A DNA stretch of 64,000 nt, from contig NZ_JAJOMX010000001.1 in NCBI RefSeq assembly GCF_024699925.1, positions 2,890,001 to 2,954,000 on the forward strand, written 5' to 3'. Shown here piece after piece: positions 49,755 to 59,078 of this stretch. The stretch's first letter is position 1. Each line of letters starts with the position of its first letter. A model generated the notes under the pieces. The model did not search any database and had not been told where the DNA came from. It saw only the letters and a list, made by a program, of their open reading frames with translations. The translations under genes were made by a program, and so were the position numbers. This stretch comes from Mesorhizobium sp. J428. Its GTDB lineage: Bacteria > Pseudomonadota > Alphaproteobacteria > Rhizobiales > Rhizobiaceae.

Positions 49755-51179
49755 ATGCAGACCCTGACGCCGGATATCTGCGTCATCGGCGCCGGTTCGG
49801 CCGGCCTGTCGGTTGCCGCCGCGGCTGCCGCCTTCGGCGTGCCGGTGGTGCTCGTCGAAAAGGGCAGGATGGGCGGCGACTGCCTGAACTATGGCTGCGT
49901 GCCCTCCAAGGCCTTGATCGCCGCCGGCCGGCAGGCGCAGGCGATGCGCGAGGCGGCGAAGTTCGGCATCGTCCCGGTCGAACCCGAGGTGGACTTCCGC
50001 CAGGTGCACCGGCACGTTCACGACGTGATCGCGGCGATCGCGCCCAACGATTCGGTGGAGCGTTTCACCGCGCTGGATGTGCGCGTCATCCAGGCCGAGG
50101 CGCGGTTCGCCGACCGCAGGACCGTGGTCGCGGGAGAGTTCGAGATCCGCGCCCGCCGCTTCGTCATCGCCACCGGGTCGCGCCCCGTGATCCCGCCGAT
50201 CGAGGGCATCGGCACAATCGATGTGCTGACCAACGAAACGATCTTCGACCTGACCCGCCGGCCGCGACATCTGGTGATCATCGGCGGCGGGCCGATCGGC
50301 GCGGAGCTCGCGCAGGCGCATCGGCGGCTGGGCAGCGAGGTGACGATTATCGAAGCCACGCGCGCGCTCGGCCGGGAGGATCCCGAAATCGCCGGCTTCG
50401 TGCTGCGCGCCCTGCGCGAGGAGGGGGTGACGATCCGGGAGGCGGCCACCGTCACGCGCGTCGAGCGGCGCGGCAAGACCGGCGTGCGGGTGCATGTCGA
50501 GGCGGCCGACGGCACCGAGACCGTGGACGGCACCCATCTTCTGGTGGCCGCCGGCCGCGCCCCGAACGTCGAGGGGCTGGACCTCGCCAAGGCGCGGGTC
50601 GCCTTTTCCGACAAGGGTATCAAGGTGAACGACCGGCTGCGCACGGCAAACCGCCGCGTCTATGCCATCGGCGACGTGGCGGGCGGGCCACGATTCACCC
50701 ATGTCGCGGGCTATCACGCCAGCCTGGTGCTGCGGCCGCTGCTCTTCCGCCTGTCCGCCCGCGTCGACCCGTCGATCATCCCGCGCGTCACCTATTGCGA
50801 TCCTGAACTGGCCCACGTCGGCCTGACGGAAGCGGAGGCAATGGCGGCGCACAGGGGCGTGCGCATCCTGCGCTGGCCGCTGTCGGAGAACGACCGCGCC
50901 CAGGCCGAACGCCGGACGGCGGGGCTCGCCAAGCTGGTCGTCAGTTCACGGGGCAGGATCCTCGGCGCCTCGATCGTGGGCGCCAATGCCGGCGAGATGA
51001 TCGGCCTTTACGGCCTCGCGATCGGCAAGGGAATGGGCGTGAAGGACCTGGCGTCCTGGCTGCCGCCCTATCCCACGATGGGTGAAATTGGCAAACGCGC
51101 TGCGATAGCCTATTTTGCCGCGGTGACCCGCAAGCCGGTGGTTCGCGCGCTGATCCGTTTCCTGCGCATCTTCGGCTGA
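49755..51179 (+). CDS. Pyridine nucleotide-disulfide oxidoreductase (mercuric reductase/lipoamide dehydrogenase-like)
   Basis: 474 residues. FAD-binding GAGSAGLS, the redox disulfide GGDCLNYGCVPSK, the NAD site IGGGPIGAELA and the IGDVAGGPRFTHVA region are all intact. The C-terminal active-site His-x4-Glu of lipoamide dehydrogenase is replaced: the aligned stretch is LPPYPTMGE, with Tyr at the His position, so it is neither Lpd nor glutathione reductase. No mercury-binding NmerA or Cys pair at the C terminus is present. It is coupled with the TVP38 gene, so it may serve membrane redox chemistry. Confidence 0.88.
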   Translation: MQTLTPDICVIGAGSAGLSVAAAAAAFGVPVVLVEKGRMGGDCLNYGCVPSKALIAAGRQAQAMREAAKFGIVPVEPEVDFRQVHRHVHDVIAAIAPNDSVERFTALDVRVIQAEARFADRRTVVAGEFEIRARRFVIATGSRPVIPPIEGIGTIDVLTNETIFDLTRRPRHLVIIGGGPIGAELAQAHRRLGSEVTIIEATRALGREDPEIAGFVLRALREEGVTIREAATVTRVERRGKTGVRVHVEAADGTETVDGTHLLVAAGRAPNVEGLDLAKARVAFSDKGIKVNDRLRTANRRVYAIGDVAGGPRFTHVAGYHASLVLRPLLFRLSARVDPSIIPRVTYCDPELAHVGLTEAEAMAAHRGVRILRWPLSENDRAQAERRTAGLAKLVVSSRGRILGASIVGANAGEMIGLYGLAIGKGMGVKDLASWLPPYPTMGEIGKRAAIAYFAAVTRKPVVRALIRFLRIFG

Positions 51180-51234
51180 CGGGTGCCCGGAACCTTTCGA
51201 GGCCGGCGCCGCATGGCTGCGGGGAATGGATGGC

Positions 51235-52719
51235 ATGCCGGACAGGACCATTGTGAATTCCGACTTAGCAACGACGCATGCGCCCATTCCGTGGCTCAAG
51301 CGCCTGTCGACCAAGATGCTGATCCTCACGGTCATCTCGGTGCTGGTGGCGGAAGTGCTGATCTTCATCCCGTCGGTCGCAAACTTCCGCCTCCGCTGGC
51401 TGGAGGAGCGGCTGAATACGGCGGCGGCGACGGCCGTGGTGCTCGTCGGCACCGACACGATGACCCTGCCGCGCAATGTGCAGGACGACGTGCTGATGGC
51501 GCTGGGCGCCAAGGCTGTGGCGGTGCGCTCGGGCGGGGATTCGCGCCTGCTGGTCGTCTCCGAGGTCCCGCCGGAAGTCGATGAGCACATCGAACCGTCG
51601 ACGGTCGGGCCGCTGAGGGCGATCGCCGATGCGCTCGACACGCTGGTCTATGGCGGCGACCGCACGCTGCGCGTCTTCGGCAAGGTCGGCGACAGCGACA
51701 AGGAATTCGAGCTGATCATCGCCGACAAGGGATTGCGCAAGGCGATGCTGGTCTATGCGCGCAACGTGGCGATCTTGTCGCTCATCATCTCCTTCATCAC
51801 CGCGGCGCTGGTGTTCGGCGCCATCAACCACATGATGCTGGGGCCGATCCGCAAGATCAGGACAGCGATGGTCACATTCGCCGAGGCGCCGGATGATCCC
51901 TCGCGCGTAGTACGCCCCAGCGACCGCGCCGACGAGTTCGGTGTGGCGCTGCGCGAGCTTGCGAGCCTGCAGACCCGGCTGCAGCGCACGCTGGCCGAAC
52001 AGGCGCACCTCGCCAATCTCGGCCTCGCCGTGTCGAAGATCAACCACGACCTGCGCAACATCCTCGCCTCCGCGCAGCTGATCTCGGACCGCCTGCGCAT
52101 GGTGAAGGACCCCTCGGTGCAGGCCTTCGCGCCGAAGCTGGTGCGCACGCTGGACCGCGCCGTGGGCTATACCGAAAGCGTCCTGGCCTATGGCCGCGCG
52201 CAGGAGGCGCCACCGTCGCGCCGCAGACTGAGGCTGCGCCAGCTGGTAGAAGAGGTGGAGGGCCTGCTTGGCGTCGATCCCGCGGCGGCGATCGAGTTCG
52301 AGAACGCGGTGGACCACGCCTTCGAGATGGACGCGGACGCAGAGCAGATGTTCCGCGTGCTCTCCAACCTCTGCCGCAACGCCGTGCAGGCGATGAGCGC
52401 CGACACCGACAGCTCCGTCGTGCGGCGCCTGACCATCTCGGCCGAGCGGCAGGGCTCAGTGAGCCGCATCGTCGTCATGGACACCGGCCCCGGCCTGCCG
52501 CCCAAGGCGCGCGAGAACCTGTTCGCCGCCTTCCGCGGCTCGGCCCGCAGCGGCGGCACCGGCTTGGGGCTGGCCATCGCGCAGGAACTGGTCCGGGCGC
52601 ACGGCGGCACGCTCGACCTGGTGGAGAGCGTCGGTGGCCGCACCGTCTTCGCGATCTCGGTGCCCGACCAGCCGGTGCAGATCGAAGCCGCCCGCCACGC
52701 CCTGCGCCGCCCGGCCTGA
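51235..52719 (+). CDS. Orphan membrane sensor histidine kinase
   Basis: 494 residues. Two transmembrane segments (about 25-46 and 182-205) flank a periplasmic region; HAMP follows. The phosphorylated His is in KINHDLRNILAS at about 271, a variant HisKA motif with NHDLRN. The ATPase domain has NLCRNAVQAM, DTGPGLPP and GGTGLGLAI. No response regulator is adjacent. ATG 51235 is favoured over 51226 because GGGGAA lies at a proper distance. Its signal and partner are unknown. Confidence 0.9.
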   Translation: MPDRTIVNSDLATTHAPIPWLKRLSTKMLILTVISVLVAEVLIFIPSVANFRLRWLEERLNTAAATAVVLVGTDTMTLPRNVQDDVLMALGAKAVAVRSGGDSRLLVVSEVPPEVDEHIEPSTVGPLRAIADALDTLVYGGDRTLRVFGKVGDSDKEFELIIADKGLRKAMLVYARNVAILSLIISFITAALVFGAINHMMLGPIRKIRTAMVTFAEAPDDPSRVVRPSDRADEFGVALRELASLQTRLQRTLAEQAHLANLGLAVSKINHDLRNILASAQLISDRLRMVKDPSVQAFAPKLVRTLDRAVGYTESVLAYGRAQEAPPSRRRLRLRQLVEEVEGLLGVDPAAAIEFENAVDHAFEMDADAEQMFRVLSNLCRNAVQAMSADTDSSVVRRLTISAERQGSVSRIVVMDTGPGLPPKARENLFAAFRGSARSGGTGLGLAIAQELVRAHGGTLDLVESVGGRTVFAISVPDQPVQIEAARHALRRPA

Positions 52720-52991
52720 GCGCAGAGCGCAGGACCGCGAAGGCTCACCCGTCCAGCCGAATGTGCACCCCGTTGCCGGCAACCCGCCGCGCCTTGGCGC
52801 CGCACGGCCGCCCATTGTGGCCTAATCCGCCGGACGATTAGCCAACGCCGCGACCGGCGCGCCCACGCCTTGCGCGCCGGCCGAATTTCTTGTCCGAGAT
52901 GCTTGCAATTCGCGCGGCCAGCGTTTAGTTACGCGGCTCTTCCGGCCGAGAGGCTGGAGCCCAAGCGGCTTGTTATACGCAGGCTGCCAGC

Positions 52992-53068
52992 GCGCCCGTA
53001 GCTCAGCTGGATAGAGCACCAGACTACGAATCTGGGGGTCAGGAGTTCGAATCTCTTCGGGCGCGCCA
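52992..53068 (+). tRNA. tRNA-Arg (anticodon ACG)
   Basis: A 77-base tRNA: acceptor GCGCCCG / CGGGCGC with encoded CCA, D-loop GCTCAGCTGGATAGAGC, anticodon loop CTACGAA (anticodon ACG, read as ICG), and T-loop TTCGAAT. The integrase gene ends ten bases past its 3' end, so this is the probable integration site. Confidence 0.97.
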
Positions 53069-53078
53069 TTCATTTCAA

Positions 53079-54162
53079 CTACTTAGCGCGCTTTTCGAGC
53101 TTCGTCGTCTCGGCGGTTTGCAGACGGTTTGCAAAATCTGTGCTTGTTGCGTTCTCGAAACGGGCCATTGCCTCTGTCGCCAGCACACGAGTTCGGGCTA
53201 GATAGCGGTCGAGAATTGACGAAACCGTCTTGAGCGAATGCCCGGTAATTGCGGCGATCTGCGGCGTCGTGCAGCCCGCCTCGGCCAACATGGTCCGCAG
53301 TACCGCGCAGATCATGGAAGTGCAGGTTGTCGATGCCGGCCTTCTTCGTCGCGGCCTCCCACTGGGCGTTGAAGTAGCGAGCCGTCCACGGCAGTCCGCT
53401 CTTCGTTGAAAGGATCATTGTCGACGCGCGCGGAACCGCGTCCAGCATACGCCGCAGCGCGGTCGTGCATGGGATCTCCACTCTGCGTTGACCCTTGCCC
53501 TGTCGTAGGCTGATCAGTTCGCCATCGTAGTTCGACCACGTCAGGCGTCTCAGATCGCCCTGCCGCTGTCCGGTGTGCAGCGCAAGGATCAAGGCGCGTT
53601 GCATCTCGATGGGTGCGACCTTCATGAACGCCTCGATGTGCTCCGGCATCCAGATCAGCTCCGACTGGTCAGACCTGTGCAGCCGCCTGAACCCTGAGAC
53701 ATGGTTGGCTGTGACGCGCCCGTTGTCGCGCGCCCAGGAGATCATCGCCGACACCACGCTCAGGCGATTGTCAGCTTCCCGGTCGCCAAAGGTGCGCGAG
53801 ACTTCCGCGCGCCAGGCGATGAAATCCTGTCGCACGCGTGGATCGTCGAGAGCAGCAATCGGCATCGTGCCGAAATGCGCCTCGACCTTCGTCAGCATGC
53901 GCTGATATTCCTTGCGCGTGCTCTCGGCCCGCTTCTCGAACTCGGGCGACAGGATGTACGCTCGGATGAGCTGAACGAGCGTGCCTTCGTGGCGTTGTGA
54001 TAAGGTCCTCTCGGCCGCGGCGTAGGCTTCGAGAAATTCCACGCTTCCCGGCTTGCCCTTGAGCGGCTTTCCGCTGCTCCGATAATAGTAGTGCGTTCGC
54101 ACGCTGCCGTCGGCGAGGCGCTTACGCACCGTGTTGATGCCCTTGAGACGCGCTTCAACCAT
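53079..54162 (-). pseudogene. Tyrosine recombinase/integrase, single frameshift
   Basis: From ATG 54162 the frame runs (MVEARLKGINTVRKRLADG) through the core-binding domain and the catalytic Arg (ALHTGQRQGDLRRLTW) to the HDLRGT box. It breaks near 53315, where TMLAEAGCTTPQIAAITGHS with the second His and the Tyr (ILDRYL) continue in another frame to TGA 53079. Corrected length about 361. The break lies inside the catalytic core, so excision or integration by this copy should not work. It reads toward tRNA-Arg, the normal position for a tRNA-targeting integrase. Confidence 0.92.
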
Positions 54163-54431
54163 TGGCGAGCCTCCATGCATCGAGGGGTGACAGCGTCGGC
54201 GCCACATCGGCCGTCGAGCGAGAGAAGACCGAGCCGACCATCTTGGCGTCCACTGCGCTATCCAGCGCCCGTCGATCCCAAACCTTACGACCGGACAGGT
54301 CAATGACGGCATCTGTCCGCCTCTGACGAGTCGGTCGAACGTGCCGACACTTACGCCGACGTAACTCGCTGCTCCTTGCGATCGAGACAGCGGCGATCAG
54401 CTATCGGCAATGCATGGATGAGCCCGAACAT
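54155..54431 (-). pseudogene. Excisionase/AlpA-like HTH gene with two frameshifts
   Basis: Three pieces in successive frames reconstruct an excisionase-like protein: ADRRCLDRKE (to about 54375), AASYVGVSVGTFDRLVRGGQMP (to about 54290), then GRKVWDRRALDSAVDAKM to the stop at 54155. Each join needs one restored base. The middle piece is the usual winged-HTH of directionality factors. Its stop overlaps the integrase start by eight bases, the common xis-int layout. Not functional as written. Confidence 0.65.
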
Positions 54432-54812
54432 CACGGAGGCATCTTTCCGAGGATATTGATCTCGATCTCGAGTCGAACTGGGAGACGTCATAGGCTGATA
54501 TGATTTTGGCGGCATCTGGGAAGCTCTGCCAATGTAAATTTGGTCGCCATAGTCGTCATCATGATCGCCGCTGTAGTAGGCGTCTCGAATTCCAAGCAGC
54601 TTCCAGGCGTCTTCTGGATTTCGCTCGGCCAGCCATGTCAGGAATTCTCGCATAGGAGTGGAGACGCCCGCTGTTTGGAACTCTTGCGCGATGCTATAAG
54701 GGAATGCGACATTAACTTTGCGTTCGTAGTCTTCCCGCGAGAGCTTCTCGTCGAATTCAGCGATCCTCGCCTATGCATTGTCTAAAATATAGTCCGGCTT
54801 GTCGTTCGACAT
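54351..54812 (-). pseudogene. Unknown protein interrupted by an in-frame amber codon
   Basis: From ATG 54812 the frame reads MSNDKPDYILDNA, then TAG at 54773-54771, then a convincing coding stretch (RIAEFDEKLSREDYERK, MREFLTWLAERNPEDAWKLLG) to about 54540. The last 50 codons to 54351 look less protein-like and overlap the excisionase region, so the true 3' end is uncertain; an alternative frame would end at 54397. No family recognised. Carried by the integrative element. Confidence 0.55.
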
Positions 54813-55033
54813 GATGAAATGGTCTTTCCGTCAATAAGTAACAGTTTGTCCTTAGCTGAAGACTGTATCCAGTCTCCAACTTCGCCCTGCGTAGAGCTCG
54901 TTGTATCTGCTATTTTCGATATAGCGGTCTGTCAGCGGGGGAGCAGAAATTTCTCAAAAAGCTGTCTCCGCCTTTTTGACTGCGATAGGCCAGCATCTGG
55001 CTGCCCGCCTCGTGGGTCTAAGCCCCGCCTTTG

Positions 55034-55600
55034 CTAAACCCGGTCACGACTTGATTGGACTCTGGGCGTGACCGGGAGAATTTTGATTGGATCTGCCTCA
55101 CCGTCAGCTCGGATGGCGAGGACGGTATGGCGGGTTGGCTTTTCCAACTGCGCCTTGATGAGCTTCAGCCGGTCGATTTCATCAATGGCCTGTTTCAACG
55201 CGTCGACGTCGCTACGAGGTAGGTTGGCGTTCCGGTCGATTGCTTTGCCGATGGCTGCACTGATCTCCTCGAGCTTGAATGCGTTGACCACTTGGGCGAG
55301 ATCTCGCGCCGCATCGATGAAGACGTCGACCAGAGCCTCTGCGCGTTGCAGGGCCGTCAATGGCGGATCCCACTCTTTTTGACCGTCGAAGCGCTGGACC
55401 TCCTCATCGAGGAAGTTGCCGACAATCTTGATGCCGAACGCATCCAGGTTCTGGTCGAGCTCGAACGTCCTGTAGCCCATGAACTCCGAGAACGATCCAG
55501 ATATTAACGACGCGGCTGGAGAGGCCTTGAGCTTCTCGCGCTTTGCCCTTTCCGCCAGACGCTCGCGATAGCGGCGCTTCTCTGCTGGGGTCAACACCAT
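55034..55600 (-). CDS. Unknown element-borne protein
   Basis: 188 residues, intact. The N terminus MVLTPAEKRRYRERLAERAKREKLK is a charged helix, and the C-terminal part (about 130-165) is amphipathic, likely coiled coil. No membrane segment, signal peptide or catalytic motif is visible. It is on the opposite strand from, and diverges from, the XRE-type regulator at 55750, with an AT-rich 149-bp gap between. Similar short highly charged proteins are common in rhizobial islands, but I do not recognise a family. Confidence 0.6.
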   Translation of the reverse strand: MVLTPAEKRRYRERLAERAKREKLKASPAASLISGSFSEFMGYRTFELDQNLDAFGIKIVGNFLDEEVQRFDGQKEWDPPLTALQRAEALVDVFIDAARDLAQVVNAFKLEEISAAIGKAIDRNANLPRSDVDALKQAIDEIDRLKLIKAQLEKPTRHTVLAIRADGEADPIKILPVTPRVQSSRDRV

Positions 55601-55749
55601 CTTCCGGCTCCTTCCTCAGTCGCATGAGAAAAAGAATGCGCCTTTGAATAGTGTAGATGTGCATATTTATAATATTTCTACTAGATAAAATCTCGATGAT
55701 GGCCGAAATATTCTTGCTATATATGAAATATACAATAAAAGAGAGCAGT

Positions 55750-56157
55750 ATGATGCACACACGCAAGCCTTTTGCCGGAACGCAGCTGACGCATTTCCTC
55801 GAGAAGAGGATTCTCGAACTGAGGCCGACCAAGATCCAAGCGGAAATCGCATTTGAAGCGGGCTTCCAGAACGCCAATATGCTGGCGATGCTCAAGAATG
55901 GCACCTCTCGTTTGCCGATTGACCGCGTTCCGGCACTGGCCAAGGCACTCGACGTTGATCCAAGGAGACTTCTGCAGCTCGCCCTTACGCAACGCGGTGG
56001 CGACACGACTGAGATGGCAATTCGAGAGGTGCTCCGCGTGGTGGTGAGCAGCCACGAGGAGGACTGGATCGACGAGCTGCGATCGGCATCCGGGAACAGC
56101 GACCCGGCGCTTACCAGCCGCGCTCGATCTGCGCTCCGCGGAATCTTCGGGAAATGA
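55750..56157 (+). CDS. XRE-type helix-turn-helix regulator of the element
   Basis: 135 residues from ATG 55750 (alternative 55753). The HTH lies at about 23-60: TKIQAEIAFEAGFQNANMLAMLKNGTSRLP then VPALAKALDVDPRRLL, typical Cro/C1-like. The C-terminal half is not recognised. An AT-rich promoter region (55630-55745) precedes it, with TATATATGAAATATAC. It could be the element's repressor or an antitoxin-like protein. Its end is 69 bases before the left end of the IS21 element. Confidence 0.75.
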   Translation: MMHTRKPFAGTQLTHFLEKRILELRPTKIQAEIAFEAGFQNANMLAMLKNGTSRLPIDRVPALAKALDVDPRRLLQLALTQRGGDTTEMAIREVLRVVVSSHEEDWIDELRSASGNSDPALTSRARSALRGIFGK

Positions 56158-56342
56158 GCGCGATGCATAGCTACACAGTGCGTCGGGCGCATGAGCTTCG
56201 ATACCGCGCCCTTACTGAGAGTGAGTGTGAATCGGCATGCAATTTTGACCCCCTAGGCGGGAGGATCGGCGTCCAATTTTGACCCCCCTCGTGAAGTCGA
56301 TCTGCGACCATCCGTTCGTTTTGGCGAGCGGGTGGAGAGGGG

Positions 56343-57841
56343 ATGAAGACAGTGGACACGATTGCCCGGGTTCGGCGTGCCTTTCATGTGCAGGGGTGGT
56401 CGCTCAAGCGGATCTGCCGCGAGCTGCACGTGTCGCGCAACACCGTCCGCAAGATCCTGAGGTCCGACGAGACATCGTTCTCTTATGAGCGGGAGCGACA
56501 GCCGAAGCCGAAGATCGGACCGTGGAAAGACCAGCTCGACGGGCTCCTGAACGGCAATCTCGGCAAGCCGGCGCGCGAGCAACTGACGCTGATCCGGATC
56601 TACGAGGAACTGCGCGCGCTCGGCTATGAGGGCGGCTACGACGCCGTGCGCCGCTACGCCGGGAGCTGGGCGAAGACGAGAGGATCGGCGACGGCCGAGG
56701 CCTACGTGCCGCTGCTCTTCGCGCCAGGCGAAGCCTACCAGTTCGACTGGAGCCACGAGATCGTCCTGCTCGCCGGCGTGACGGTGACCGTGAAGGTCGC
56801 CCATGTCCGGCTCTGCCACAGCCGCATGATGTTCGTGCGGGCCTATCCGCGCGAGACGCAGGAGATGGTGTTCGACGCCCACGACCGGGCCTTCGCCTTC
56901 TTCGGCGGCGCCTGCACGCGCGGCATCTACGACAACATGAAGACGGCGGTGGAGACGGTCTTCGTCGGTAAGGAGCGGCAGCAACCGTCGCTTCCTGCAG
57001 ATGTGCAGCCATTATCTGGTCCAGCCGGTTGCCTGCACACCGGCCTCGGGCTGGGAGAAGGGGCAGGTCGAGAACCAGGTCGGGCTGGTGAGGGAGCGCT
57101 TCTTCACGCCTCGGCTGCGCTTCAGGAGCTACGAGGAGCTGAACGCCTGGCTGCTCGATAAGTGCGTCGCCTACGCCAAGGCCCACCGCCATGTCGACCA
57201 GCCGGAGCGCACCATCTGGGACGTGTTCGAGGAGGAGCGCGGCAAGCTGGTCGAGTATCGCGGCCCTTTCGACGGCTTCCACACGGTTCCCGCCTCTGTC
57301 ACGAAGACCTGCACCGTGCGCTTCGACAACAACAAGTACTCGGTGCTGTCGACCGCGGTCGGCCGGCCCGTCGAGATCCAGGCCTATGCTGATCGCATCG
57401 TCATGCGCCAGGACGGGCACGATCGTTGGTGAGCATGCCCGCTCGTTCGGCCGCAACCAGACGGTCTACGATCCATGGCACTACGTCCCGGTGCTGGCGC
57501 GCAAGCCCGGCGCGCTGCGCAACGGTGCACCGTTCCAGGGCTGGGAACTGCCGCCGGCGATGGAGCGGGTCAGGCGCAGGCTGAAGGCTGCCGACGACGG
57601 CGACCGGCAGATGGTGTCGATCCTGACGGCGGTGCTGTCGGATGGGCTCGCTGCCGTAGAGACCGCCTGCCAGCAGGCGCTTGCCGAGAACGTCTGCTCG
57701 TCCGCCGTCATCCTCAACATCCTGGCCCGCCGGCGCGATCCGGCGCCTGCCGTGACCATCCTCACCCCGGATGCGCTTCGCCTGCGACACGAGCCGCAGG
57801 CCGACTGCGCCCGCTACGACAGCCTCAGGAGGGCAAGCTGA
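56343..57841 (+). pseudogene. istA: IS21 transposase IstA with two frameshifts
   Basis: The start MKTVDTIARVRRAFHVQGWSLK with a HTH leads into the integrase core (FDWSHEIVLLAGV, and YDNMKTAVE before the break). Frame breaks at 56982 (RQ | NRRFLQMCSHYL) and 57418 (RQDG | TIVGEHARSF). Corrected, it is about 499 residues, the usual IstA length. The DDE residues appear present in the combined frames. TGA ends at 57841 and overlaps the istB start (TGATG). As given it would not make full transposase. Confidence 0.9.
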
Positions 57842-58576
57842 TGGAACGCACCCAGGTTCTGGACCTGATGGGAACGCTGAAGCTCTACGGCATGCGCAGC
57901 GCCTACGACGAGATCATGACCACTGCGATCAAGCGCCAGCATGAGCCGCCGAGGGTCGTCGGCGACCTGCTGTCGGCCGAGATCGCCGAGAAGCAGGCGC
58001 GCTCCATCAATGTACCAGCTCACCGTCGCCAAGCTGCCGCTGGCCAAGGACATCGACGACTTCGACTTCCCCGGCACTCCCGTCAACGAGACGCTCGTGC
58101 GCGACCTCGCCACCGGCGCCTTCGTCGCCGACCAGCGCAACGCCGTGCTCATCGGTGGCACCGGCACGGGCAAGTCGCATCTGGCCATCGCGATCGCCCG
58201 CGCACTCATCCGCAACGGAACTCGTGGCCGCTTCTTCAACGTCGTCGATCTGGTCAACCGGCTGGAGACCGAGCACCGCTCCGGCAAGCAGGGACGCATC
58301 GCCGACTACCTCACCCGGCTCGACTTCGTCGTGCTCGACGAGCTCGGCTACCTCCCCTTCGCCCAGGCCGGCGGCCAGCTCCTATTCCACCTGATCAGCC
58401 GGCTCTACGAGCGGACCTCCATCATCGTCACCACCAACCTCGCCTTCGGGGAATGGCCGGCCGTCTTCGGCGACGCCAAGATGACCACCGCTCTGCTCGA
58501 CCGGCTCACCCATCACTGCGAGATCATCGAGACCGGCAACGAATCCTGGCGCTTCAAGAACCGCACTCAAAGCTAA
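57841..58576 (+). pseudogene. istB: IS21 helper ATPase IstB with one frameshift
   Basis: The frame begins MERTQVLDLMGTLKLYGMRSAYDE and changes near 58011 (ARSI | [17 protein letters not shown]). The second part has Walker [20 protein letters not shown] and the C-terminal family end. One inserted base explains the break. Corrected length about 245, the family norm. IstB is the ATP-dependent regulator of IstA. Confidence 0.9.
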
Positions 58577-58716
58577 AGCCGGAAAGTCTCACCGACGCGC
58601 CCGACCGGGCTGCGCAACCCAGACCAGCTCCACCCGGTCGGGCGCTCACCGTCGCGCACTACGAGGGGGTCAATATTGGACGCCGATGCGGGGTCATCTT
58701 TGCGCGCCGATTGACA

Positions 58717-59078
58717 GCCTATCCGTTGCTCAAGAAATCTCGATGGCGTTACTGAGGGTATCGACGTTCCCGCGTAGGACGCGAACGAATCGCATGATCG
58801 GAAAGAGTTCGGAGTCGAACGCATCGTCGATCCGCACATCCAGTGGTGGCGCTTGCCTCCTCCGCTCATCCGCGCGCTCGACTGGAAGAATGCATACGAC
58901 GCCGCCGCCTTGCGCGCATCCTGAAGCTGCCGGGGAAACCATCGACGGTGGGTATCTGCGCTGGCTTGTGCCGCGTCGCGACGGTCGTGAATCCTGGCAA
59001 GCAGCAGAGTTGCGGAAGACGAGACGCCGGTCGTGATGGAGGCCCTGCAACGGGTGACGGCCCTCCGAACAAGGTCGC
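58717..59078. other. Intergenic stretch with coding-like remnant
   Basis: 362 bp between the IS21 right end and the E1 gene. No intact gene. A short plus-strand stretch near 58800-58920 reads FGVERIVDPHIQWWRLPPPLIRALD, which looks protein-like and slightly resembles the VDPHIHxW start of amidohydrolases, but has no start codon and ends after about 40 codons. Probably a remnant cut by the IS21 insertion. Confidence 0.35.

Larger units (their letters stand above)
56226..58716 (+). mobile_element. IS21-family insertion sequence
   Basis: 2.49 kb. The ends are TGTGAATCGGC...GCAATTTTGACCCC on the left and, as reverse complement, TGTCAATCGGC...GCAAAGATGACCCC on the right; each end carries a second inner copy (TCCAATTTTGACCCCC, 56272-56287; GGGGGTCAATATTGGA, 58665-58680), the multiple terminal repeats of IS21. 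It encodes istA and istB, both frameshifted. No target-site duplication is seen: the left flank is AGTGAG and the right flank is GCCTAT. It may have lost its original neighbour by deletion or recombination. Confidence 0.9.

Noticed and set aside
54819..55037. A 72-codon plus-strand frame in the AT-richer region
   Set aside because: No ribosome site or recognisable pattern; composition unlike a coding frame.
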